DNA from: a bacterium SCSIO 12827
GTDB lineage: Bacteria; Pseudomonadota; Alphaproteobacteria; Rhodospirillales; Casp-alpha2
Length of the DNA: 64,000 nucleotides
Direction of reading: 5' to 3'
NCBI GenBank assembly: GCA_024397995.1
Contig: CP073746.1
Coordinates: 1,984,001-2,048,000 of the forward strand
The notes under the pieces are model-generated. The model worked only from the letters and a program-made list of their open reading frames with translations. It was not told the DNA's origin and did not search any database. A program made the translations under genes and the position numbers. Below are positions 26,686 through 33,166 of this stretch, piece after piece (the first letter of the stretch is position 1; the number at the start of each line of letters is the position of its first letter).

Positions 26686-27704
26686 TCTCTCCTCACCTGT
26701 CGCCAGCGCCCCGTGCGATGACCTTCCCTTTGCTGCTGGCCGGGCTGGCGGTGCTGACGGTGTGTTTGTTCATGGCCTCGGTCGTGTTCGGGCGGGCGGG
26801 CATTCTGTTGCCTGACATGGGGTTGCTGACCACCATGCCGGCCACGCCTGAAGCCGTGATCCTGCGCGAACTACGCCTGCCCCGCGCCATTCTGGCCACC
26901 GCCATCGGCGCGGCGTTGGGTATGGCTGGCGCGGCGTTGCAGGGACTGCTGCGCAATCCGCTCGCCGAACCGGGGTTGATCGGAGTGTCAGGCACGGCGG
27001 CGCTGGGCGCGGTCGCCACTTTTTATTCGGGGCTTTCCGCCGTCTTTCCGCTGGCCCTGCCCCTGGGTGGTATGGCCGGGGCCGGGCTGGCGGTGGTCTT
27101 TCTTTATCTTCTGGCCGGACGGGACTCGCCGATCCTCACCCTGATCCTAGCCGGGGTCGCAATCAATGCCATGTCGGGCGCATTGACGACCCTGGCGCTC
27201 AACCTGTCGCCCAATCCTTATGCGGCCTTCGAGGTCTTCTTCTGGCTGCTGGGGGCGCTCACCGACCGCAGCATGGACCATGTCGCCCTGGCCCTGCCGT
27301 TCATCGCCTTGGGCATGGGCCTGCTGGCGACCACGGGACGCGGTCTAAACGCCCTGACCTTGGGCGAGGACGTCGCCCGCAGCCTGGGTATCGCCATCGG
27401 CGGCTTGCAGGCGCGTGTGATCGTCGGCACCGCCCTGGCGGTGGGCGCGGCCGTCGCGGTTTCCGGCGTCATCGGGTTCATCGGTCTGGTTGTGCCACAC
27501 CTTCTGCGTCCCACCGTTGGCCATGCCCCCGGGCGCCTGTTGCCAGCGGCGGCATTGGGCGGCGCGGCCCTAACGCTGGCCGCCGATATCGCCGTGCGCT
27601 TCGCGACCGACGGTACGGAACTGCAACTGGGCGTGCTGACCGCGTTGATCGGCGCACCGTTCTTCCTGACCCTGGTTCTGAGAACGCGGAGGGAGGGACA
27701 ATGA
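26682..27704 (+). CDS. btuC: BtuC: B12 ABC transporter permease (FecCD family)
   Basis: 340 residues with about ten hydrophobic segments typical of FecCD/BtuC permeases. Family landmarks are LRLPRAILATAIGAALGMAGAALQGLLRNPLAEPGLIGVS near the N-terminus, and GFIGLVVPHLLR with AVSGVIGFIGL toward the C-terminus, which forms the coupling helix to the ATPase. The ATG overlaps the btuF stop and its stop overlaps the btuD start. Start choice is supported by the four-base overlap. It is the inner-membrane channel for B12. Confidence 0.93.
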   Translation: MISPHLSPAPRAMTFPLLLAGLAVLTVCLFMASVVFGRAGILLPDMGLLTTMPATPEAVILRELRLPRAILATAIGAALGMAGAALQGLLRNPLAEPGLIGVSGTAALGAVATFYSGLSAVFPLALPLGGMAGAGLAVVFLYLLAGRDSPILTLILAGVAINAMSGALTTLALNLSPNPYAAFEVFFWLLGALTDRSMDHVALALPFIALGMGLLATTGRGLNALTLGEDVARSLGIAIGGLQARVIVGTALAVGAAVAVSGVIGFIGLVVPHLLRPTVGHAPGRLLPAAALGGAALTLAADIAVRFATDGTELQLGVLTALIGAPFFLTLVLRTRREGQ

Positions 27705-28480
27705 CCATATTGTCAGCCCGCGATCTAGTGGTGATGCGAAACGGGTGCCGCCTGCTCGACGGCGTTTCCGCCGATTTCGCGCCGGGCAGCCTGACCGGAC
27801 TGATCGGCCCCAACGGGGCAGGCAAGACCACCTTCCTCAAGGCGCTTCTGGGGCTCGTCCCAATCGATGGTGGCGACCTGCGTCTGGACGGAAAGGCTCT
27901 CACAGGATTCCATCCCGCCGAGATCGCCCGCCGCGTCGGCTACCTGGCGCAGGGTGCGCCCTGCCATTGGCCCATGTCGGTCGAACGGATTATCGCCCTG
28001 GGCCTGTTGGCGAACGGCCAGGACCGCAGGGCGAACATCGCGGCCGGGGACGAAGCCGTGGCGGCGGCCCTGGCCGCGACGGGAACCGCCCCCCTGCGGC
28101 GCCGCGCCGTGACGACTTTGTCCGGCGGAGAGAGAACATTGGTCATGATCGCCCGCTGCCTGGCCGGCGGCGCGCCGATGTTGTTGGCCGACGAACCCGT
28201 CACCGGACTGGACCCGCGTCACCAACTCGACGTCATGGAAATCCTCCGCGATCGGGTGTCCGAGACGGCGGGCACCGTCGCGGTCCTGCATGATCTGACC
28301 CTAGCGGCGCGTTATTGCGATCGGCTGATCCTGATGACGGATGGGCGCATCGTCGCCCAGGGAAGCCCCGCTGCCGTGCTGAGGCCGGAAAACCTTGCGG
28401 CGGTCTACCGCATCGAGGGCGGCCTGCATTTCATTGGCGGCCAGCCTATCGTTCTTTCGGAATCACCCAAGGAGACCTGA
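27701..28480 (+). CDS. btuD: BtuD: B12 ABC transporter ATPase
   Basis: 259 residues. Walker A GPNGAGKTT, Q-loop YLAQGAP, signature LSGGERTLVMIAR (SGGE rather than SGGQ), Walker B MLLADEPVTGLDP, and switch His in VLHDLTLAARYCDR are all present. The C-terminal ~40 residues (AVLRPENLAAVYRIEGG) are typical of the BtuD/FhuC/HmuV group. It powers import through BtuC. It overlaps btuC by four bases, and the next gene starts two bases after its stop, so all belong to one operon. Confidence 0.94.
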   Translation: MTILSARDLVVMRNGCRLLDGVSADFAPGSLTGLIGPNGAGKTTFLKALLGLVPIDGGDLRLDGKALTGFHPAEIARRVGYLAQGAPCHWPMSVERIIALGLLANGQDRRANIAAGDEAVAAALAATGTAPLRRRAVTTLSGGERTLVMIARCLAGGAPMLLADEPVTGLDPRHQLDVMEILRDRVSETAGTVAVLHDLTLAARYCDRLILMTDGRIVAQGSPAAVLRPENLAAVYRIEGGLHFIGGQPIVLSESPKET

Positions 28481-28482
28481 AA

Positions 28483-29448
28483 TTGATCAGCGACGAGTAT
28501 TTCATCGACGCCGTGGCGCTGGTGCAACGGCATTTGAAAACCGCGGCCACCGGTTGGAGCATCGGCTCCTTCGGTGTGATCGCAGAATTCCATCGTGACG
28601 CGGAAGATGCAGCGGAGGTTCTTGTGTCCGACGGTGGCGGCACGGTGGTCACGGGCAAAGGCGCGATCCGCATCGACCTGAAAGAAGACGCGACGGTCTT
28701 TCCCTATGAAACGCCATCACGCAACCGAAACCGCTGGAACCAGGGCGTCAACATCTGCCTGCCCGACGACGAGGCGGGGCACATGGCTGGGCGCGTGGGG
28801 CTGACGGAGATCGGACCCGACAACGATGCCGTTCGCAAAGAAGACCGAGGTGCGGTGCTGTTCGACCTAGGTTTGAGACTGCCCCATGTGGATGCCTGCG
28901 TGCGGACCCGCGATCCCGACCTTATTAAAACGCTGCGCGCCCATGGCGGCGCCGACATGCTGGCCTTCGAAGGCCCGGCGATGGCGGCAGTCATCGCGAA
29001 AAGCCCGCACCGGGTATTTTTGTCTCGCCTGGGCCGGGTCGAGGTCTATCAATACATTCCGTCGCAGGCCAACGGCCTGCCCACCCCCCATGGCCCGCAC
29101 ACACACCTGCTGCCGCGTCTGGCGGCGCACCAACGCACTCATGCCGCCAACGTGCCCTTGCCCGAGGGCTGGCTGCCCTGCCTGTCGATGTATCCGGCCA
29201 ATCCGCTCAGCGACGGCCTGGGCAACACCCGGCCGTTCGATCCGGACGCGCACGATGCGTTCCAGGACATCGTCCTGCGGTTTGCTCATGCCGATTACCT
29301 GCACCTAAAGCGCCGAGTGATCGAGGCCGTCGGCCAAGGCCGGATGATCAACATGACGGATATGGACCGCCCGCACCGGGCCCTTGTGCGTGCATGTCTG
29401 CGTCAGCTTCGCTACGCGGACTGGCGAGTTTCGACCGAAGAATGCTGA
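28483..29448 (+). CDS. Conserved protein of unknown function, last gene of the B12-uptake operon
   Basis: I place the start at TTG 28483: AAGGAG lies eight bases upstream and the btuD stop is two bases before, giving 321 residues. The frame is open further upstream but inside btuD. No signal peptide or membrane segment is seen, so it is probably cytoplasmic. Features include a ~65-residue N-terminal part (FGVIAEFHRDAEDAAEVLVS), NRNRWNQGVNICLPDDEAGH, VYQYIPSQANGLPTPHGPHT and an Arg/His-rich C-terminus. I cannot assign a family or reaction. Tight coupling to btuFCD suggests a role in cobalamin handling or repair, but this is inference from position only. Confidence 0.85.
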   Translation: MISDEYFIDAVALVQRHLKTAATGWSIGSFGVIAEFHRDAEDAAEVLVSDGGGTVVTGKGAIRIDLKEDATVFPYETPSRNRNRWNQGVNICLPDDEAGHMAGRVGLTEIGPDNDAVRKEDRGAVLFDLGLRLPHVDACVRTRDPDLIKTLRAHGGADMLAFEGPAMAAVIAKSPHRVFLSRLGRVEVYQYIPSQANGLPTPHGPHTHLLPRLAAHQRTHAANVPLPEGWLPCLSMYPANPLSDGLGNTRPFDPDAHDAFQDIVLRFAHADYLHLKRRVIEAVGQGRMINMTDMDRPHRALVRACLRQLRYADWRVSTEEC

Positions 29449-29500
29449 GTTCTTAATCCTGTGGATGGTTGCGGGAAAATTGGCTTCGTTGCCGTGTTCT

Positions 29501-29914
29501 TTAGGTGTGCATCTCGAATGTCTTTCCATATGCTTTAAACGCCTCGGCATAGGCGGGCACGGCCTCGTTGATCCGAGGGTCATCTTCAGCGTTCTGGATC
29601 ATGAGCGCCGCCGTGAGTTTCGGGACATCGGCTGTCATCGCAGCGCGACCGTAATAAGGAACAGCGACAGTGCGCGCGTCACCCATTTCGACCGCAAGGG
29701 CGTTGACCACTCCGCCCCAGAAATGGAACCCTGTCGCGCCAAGCCTGCCGGTCGAAAGCGCGTGGGAGTTTATGAAGCGTGCCCCATTCAACAGATCGGT
29801 GAAAAGTTACTGCTTGTCTAGCCGGCTTTGCATACCCTTGCCGTCCTCGTCCTTTCCGGGATAGCCACCGACCCGATAGGCCTGCTTGACACAATTCACG
29901 AATGCCTCATCATC
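29501..29914 (-). pseudogene. Dienelactone hydrolase family pseudogene
   Basis: Two reading-frame pieces of an alpha/beta dienelactone hydrolase are visible. The upstream piece (about 29815-29914) reads DEAFVNCVKQAYRVGGYPGK and ends at a stop. The second (29501-29791) reads STGRLGATGFHFWGGVVN, then PLMIQNAEDDPRIN-like sequence (ALMIQNAEDDPRINEAVPAY) and ends EMHT. The family nucleophile motif GxCxGG is altered to GFHFWGG, so the catalytic Cys/Ser is gone, and both ends of the protein are missing. It is decayed and not expressed as an enzyme. Confidence 0.8.
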
Positions 29915-30053
29915 CTAGTCATGATCGGTCCTGCGTAGAGTTTTGATTCATCCCCGCGACGCCTTCCACCTTGCTCAAACTTGCAGGAACTTGATTTCAC
30001 CTGATTCCCATAGGTTGACCCCTGGGTTTTTGGGGCTGCGCTTTGCGCAAACA

Positions 30054-30087
30054 AAAAGCCCCTAACCTTTTGGTTTAGGGGCTTTTT
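30054..30087. terminator. Bidirectional terminator, relic of the initiator tRNA-Met gene
   Basis: AAGCCCCTAACC and GGTTTAGGGGCTT pair around a short loop, with A/T runs on both sides. On the minus strand it directly follows the CCA end of a tRNA-Met relic (30091-30110), as a native tRNA terminator would. A decayed version lies at 43222-43258 and a trace at ~31964-31974. It may still terminate transcription between the pseudogene and the MscS unit. Confidence 0.75.
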
Positions 30088-30090
30088 TGT

Positions 30091-30110
30091 TGGTTGCGGG
30101 GGCACGCAAC
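30091..30110 (-). pseudogene. Initiator tRNA-Met acceptor-end relic
   Basis: On the minus strand the sequence ends in TGCCCCCGCAACCA, the acceptor end of bacterial initiator tRNA-Met, followed by its terminator. Only about 20 bases remain and the T-arm is lost. With 31977-32007 it brackets MscS unit copy A. Confidence 0.5.
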
Positions 30111-30249
30111 CACATTTACTTTCTCCCATGGTCACTTACTTCAGGATTAAGACGGTTTTTCATCCGTCTTATCCCATCGACCACATCACGCATACTTAAG
30201 CTGAGATGCCATCACAAGTTTATGGCCATTGACTTATGTACAGCCCCCG

Positions 30250-30400
30250 CCCATATCTCAGGAATGTTGGTACACGAAGATCATTTTCGGTTTCTTCTTC
30301 TGACCCGCCTGTTTCCCCGGGCGGTTTAGGCGCGTTTACGCCTGTCGCACCTCCTGGGGCTTCCTCATCACCTTGAATTGAGCGCGTGATCATCGATCAT
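30250..30400 (+). promoter_or_regulatory. Conserved structured leader of the MscS unit (copy A)
   Basis: Upstream of the 71-residue gene two small hairpins are conserved between both copies of the unit: CCGCC/GGCGG (30305-30324) and AGGCG/CGCCT (30328-30343). The loop of the second differs by one base in copy B while the stems are unchanged. It may be a promoter-proximal terminator/attenuator or a structured 5' leader; no known riboswitch family is recognised. Confidence 0.4.
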
Positions 30401-30413
30401 GCGAGGAGCGATC

Positions 30414-30629
30414 ATGACCAACTTCCACATCCCTTACGATCCTGACCCGAATATCAATCTGACTCAAAATTGCTCTGCCCAATTTAGCGGTCGCTGTCTG
30501 TTGGCATCTGCCAACATTTTCGAGCGCCTCGCCACGGCAACGCCCCCCTCAACTGCGCGCGATATGGCTCAAGGCAAAACGGGTCTGGTCATCTGCGGCT
30601 TCTCCGGCGACAGCCCGAGACTTTTGTGA
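30414..30629 (+). CDS. Small conserved protein of unknown function, MscS unit (copy A)
   Basis: 71 residues from ATG 30414, with GAGGAG five bases upstream. It begins MTNFHIPYDPDPNINLT and has the same length as its copy at 41656, with no insertions. Many differences are amino-acid-conserving, which argues for real coding. Shared features are PYDPxPxINLTxN at the start and RDMAQGxTG plus PRxL at the end. There is no signal peptide, membrane helix or known family. It precedes a zinc-ribbon gene and an MscS gene. Confidence 0.7.
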   Translation: MTNFHIPYDPDPNINLTQNCSAQFSGRCLLASANIFERLATATPPSTARDMAQGKTGLVICGFSGDSPRLL

Positions 30630-30705
30630 CCGCCGCAGAGGTCACTTTCTCCAACCAAACGAAACTCACCCTGTCATCGGTCCTCTCGTGTTTCGGAGCG
30701 AACAC

Positions 30706-30945
30706 ATGGTTATGTATGCATTGCGCGAGACATGCGCTCGCTGCAACACCACTTTATCCTTTGCTGCGGCCAACAGATGTTCGTTTTGCCACAAAGCACT
30801 TTTCTTGAACTTTGGATCGATCCTCATCATCTGCCGACATTGCGACAGGGAACTTCCACGCGCGCACGCCGGTCGGTGCCTGTTTTGCACCACCACTAAC
30901 TTACATAGAACCGAAGCCATCTCCGGAGAAGGATGCGTACAATGA
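30706..30945 (+). CDS. Double zinc-ribbon small protein, MscS unit (copy A)
   Basis: 79 residues from ATG 30706, with GGAG seven bases upstream; this start matches copy B. Four CxxC knuckles are seen: CARC, CSFC, CRHC and CLFC, enough for two zinc ribbons or one four-knuckle fold. A hydrophobic stretch (FLNFGSILII) separates the pairs. Its stop overlaps the MscS ATG (ATGA), so channel translation is coupled to it. It could be a metal-responsive or protein-binding partner of the channel. I know no characterised homolog. Confidence 0.75.
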   Translation: MVMYALRETCARCNTTLSFAAANRCSFCHKALFLNFGSILIICRHCDRELPRAHAGRCLFCTTTNLHRTEAISGEGCVQ

Positions 30946-31874
30946 GCGCGAAACGGCATATGCAACGCCTTGTGTGGCCAACTATCCTGGCAACCGTCAA
31001 CTTCGGTCTGATTTTCTTTCGGTCTGATCTTAGCGATCATCTTGGAAATGACGAGACGCTCTGGCTCTGCATCAACGCCCTGGCATATTTCGCGGTTGCG
31101 TGGTTCATCAGCCGCGTTCTGTCGATCGCGCTCGATAAGACAACAGCGCATCGGCAACCCTACCCGCGACTCTTAAGAGAAATCATAACGGCGCTTTTGT
31201 TTCTGGTCGCACTCGCGGCGACCGCCGCGCTTTTCACAGGACAGGGTGCAGTTGGCGCGCTTGCCGGGTCAGGGCTTGTTCTCGCCATGTTCGGCTTCGC
31301 CATCCGCAACGTCGTGGCCGATACGCTGTCCGGAATTGCACTTGGTATCGAAGCTCCTTTCCGCATCGGAGATTGGATCGACATCGACGGGATGGCGCGA
31401 GGGAAGGTCATCGAGATCGGTTGGCGCACAACGCGGATCTTAACCCGTGACGCCACGTACATGATTCTCCCGAATAGTCAGATCGCGCGTCAGCGGATTA
31501 CCAACTATTCTGCACCAAAACCACATTACCGCGCACAGATCGCCATCACCCTTGACCACAATATGCCGATCACGCGAGCCCGTGAGCTCATGTTGAACGC
31601 GTTGAAGGAGGCAAAGCTCATTCAGCAGGACCCGTTGCCGGACGTCCGCGTTCAGGCCTATGAGGAAGGCGGCATCACTTATGCTTTACGCTATTGGCTT
31701 TCTCGCTTCGACCGCGACATCGACTGCCGCGATGAGGTCTTTAGTCTTGTCGACGACGCACTGCGCCAGGCCGGAACCATTGCACCATACAGGCGGATAG
31801 AGTTGGTTGGTCCCGCGATACCTACCTGTGCCACGCGGGGAAAAGACGCAGGCATGTTTTCTGAATATGGCTAG
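30942..31874 (+). CDS. Small-conductance mechanosensitive channel (MscS family), copy A
   Basis: 310 residues from ATG 30942, chosen because of the ATGA overlap and AAGGA eight bases upstream. Membrane segments lie at ~12-30, ~41-62 and ~82-100, followed by the pore helix region GAVGALAGSGLVLAMFGFAIRNVVADTLSGI (~103-133). The MscS beta domain follows (PFRIGDWIDIDG, GKVIEIGWRTTRILTRD, ILPNSQIARQRITNYS), then the C-terminal alpha/beta cage. It should open under membrane tension to release solutes. The last ~20 residues differ from copy B. Confidence 0.93.
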   Translation: MSAKRHMQRLVWPTILATVNFGLIFFRSDLSDHLGNDETLWLCINALAYFAVAWFISRVLSIALDKTTAHRQPYPRLLREIITALLFLVALAATAALFTGQGAVGALAGSGLVLAMFGFAIRNVVADTLSGIALGIEAPFRIGDWIDIDGMARGKVIEIGWRTTRILTRDATYMILPNSQIARQRITNYSAPKPHYRAQIAITLDHNMPITRARELMLNALKEAKLIQQDPLPDVRVQAYEEGGITYALRYWLSRFDRDIDCRDEVFSLVDDALRQAGTIAPYRRIELVGPAIPTCATRGKDAGMFSEYG

Positions 31875-31976
31875 CGCCTAATTCTCAGTGCGCGAGCCAC
31901 GCTTACCCAGATGCATCTCAACCGGCACCAACAGTAAAACATGTCCGCTTAATAGAGGGATATAGGGGGCTTTTAT

Positions 31977-32007
31977 TGGTTACAGGGCAGGAGTTGAACC
32001 TCTCCCT
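31977..32007 (-). pseudogene. Degenerate initiator tRNA-Met 3' relic
   Basis: Minus-strand sequence GAGGTTCAACTCCTGCCCTG followed by TAACCA and an A/T-rich stretch resembles a decayed T-arm and acceptor end. It is followed by a trace of the same GGGGC terminator seen at 30054. It ends right at the 3' end of the racemase-like gene. This is the weakest of four such relics. Confidence 0.4.
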
Positions 32008-33093
32008 TCAGACGATCAATCTGCTGATTTTTGCCTCGTCCCACTCCAGTCCGATACCGGGTTTATTCGGCACGTCAAAGGCGCCATCAACGACCTTGGG
32101 CGGCTCGACAAGAATGGCATCCGCCCAATCTACATATTCAAGCCAATGGGCCGTTGGTGTCGCGCACAGCAGATGCGCGCTGATCTCGGGCAATAGATGG
32201 CTCGACAATTCCAGGCCGCGCGCCGCAGCGATACCGGCGGCATGGATCCATCCCGTAACGCCGCCGATACGCACCGCATCCGGCATGACCCAATCGGCAG
32301 CACCGGCCGATATCGCGTCCGCCATTTGCCGTGGGCCGTCGAAATTCTCGCCGATCTGCAGCGGCACCTCCAAGGCGTCCGCAAGGGCGCGGTTACCTGC
32401 CCAGTCATCATGGCGGATCGGCTCTTCAATCCAGTAGATGCCTTCCGTTTCTATTGCCCGCCCCCGCGCCATCGCATCAGCGACGGTGAGTGCCTGGTTG
32501 TAGTCAACCATAATGGCGATTTCGTCGGGAAGCCGATTACGAACCGCGCGCAGGACGGCCAAGTCTTCTCTGAGCGTCGGATGACCAAGCCGCAGTTTCA
32601 CGCCCTTGAAGCCGCCTTCCAATAGCGCCTCCGCTTCATCCGCGGCGGCCTCCGGCGGCATTAAGCCCAGGCCGCTTGAATTGTAGGCCGGGACCGGCCG
32701 GGGGCTCGCCCCCAGCATCGCCGCCAGCGGCAGACCGGCCGCCCGGGCATTCGCATCCCAAATCCCCATGTCCAGGGCGGCAAGGGCCATGCGCGCGGCG
32801 CCAACCACCCCTAAAAGGGCAAACCGGCGAGCGAGCAGATCGCCGATAGCAACGGGGTCAGCCGTCATTCCCTTCACGACCTCAACCGCATCTTGCAAAA
32901 GAGCCGCAATGGCAACGCCGCCGCTGCGCCGGTAGGTAAACAGATAGGTCCGGCCGGTCACCCCTTCCCTTGTATGAAGATCGACAAGCAAAAGCGGAGC
33001 TGCCGTTACCCTTGCCGCGCTGGTTCCCAGGGCGAACCGTAACGGCACGTTCACTAGGCGTGTGGTCACGCCTGTTATCGTAAGTAGATCCAT
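32008..33093 (-). CDS. Mandelate racemase-subgroup enolase superfamily enzyme
   Basis: 361 residues from ATG 33093, the usual length for the family; an AGGGGA precedes it and the longer frame to 33222 would overlap the TRAP gene. It aligns from memory with mandelate racemase along its length: VNVPLRFALGTSA, metal ligands in IMVDYNQ, WIEEP and IGEN, and the His/Glu region SSHLLPEISAHLLCATPTAHWLEY. The base motif KxK of mandelate racemase reads KLR here, so the second Lys is replaced by Arg. It abstracts a proton alpha to a carboxylate; the product could be a racemised or dehydrated hydroxy acid. It is the last gene of the TRAP operon. Confidence 0.9.
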   Translation of the reverse strand: MDLLTITGVTTRLVNVPLRFALGTSAARVTAAPLLLVDLHTREGVTGRTYLFTYRRSGGVAIAALLQDAVEVVKGMTADPVAIGDLLARRFALLGVVGAARMALAALDMGIWDANARAAGLPLAAMLGASPRPVPAYNSSGLGLMPPEAAADEAEALLEGGFKGVKLRLGHPTLREDLAVLRAVRNRLPDEIAIMVDYNQALTVADAMARGRAIETEGIYWIEEPIRHDDWAGNRALADALEVPLQIGENFDGPRQMADAISAGAADWVMPDAVRIGGVTGWIHAAGIAAARGLELSSHLLPEISAHLLCATPTAHWLEYVDWADAILVEPPKVVDGAFDVPNKPGIGLEWDEAKISRLIV

Positions 33094-33166
33094 CGTTCCC
33101 CTACTCATCACGAGTGCCTCAGGGTTTGCACCGGAAAACACAGGACTTCTCCGCCCACCGATGACT

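Larger units (their letters stand above)
30186..31830 (+). repeat. Segmental duplication, copy A (leader, two small genes, MscS gene)
   Basis: This segment is homologous to 41433-43077 in the same order and spacing. Similarity is moderate in the leader and first small gene, then nearly perfect from about 30770 to 31300, and lower again toward the 3' end, where the MscS C-termini diverge. Copy A lies inside the interval bounded by the tRNA-Ser repeats, copy B just outside it. Confidence 0.85.
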
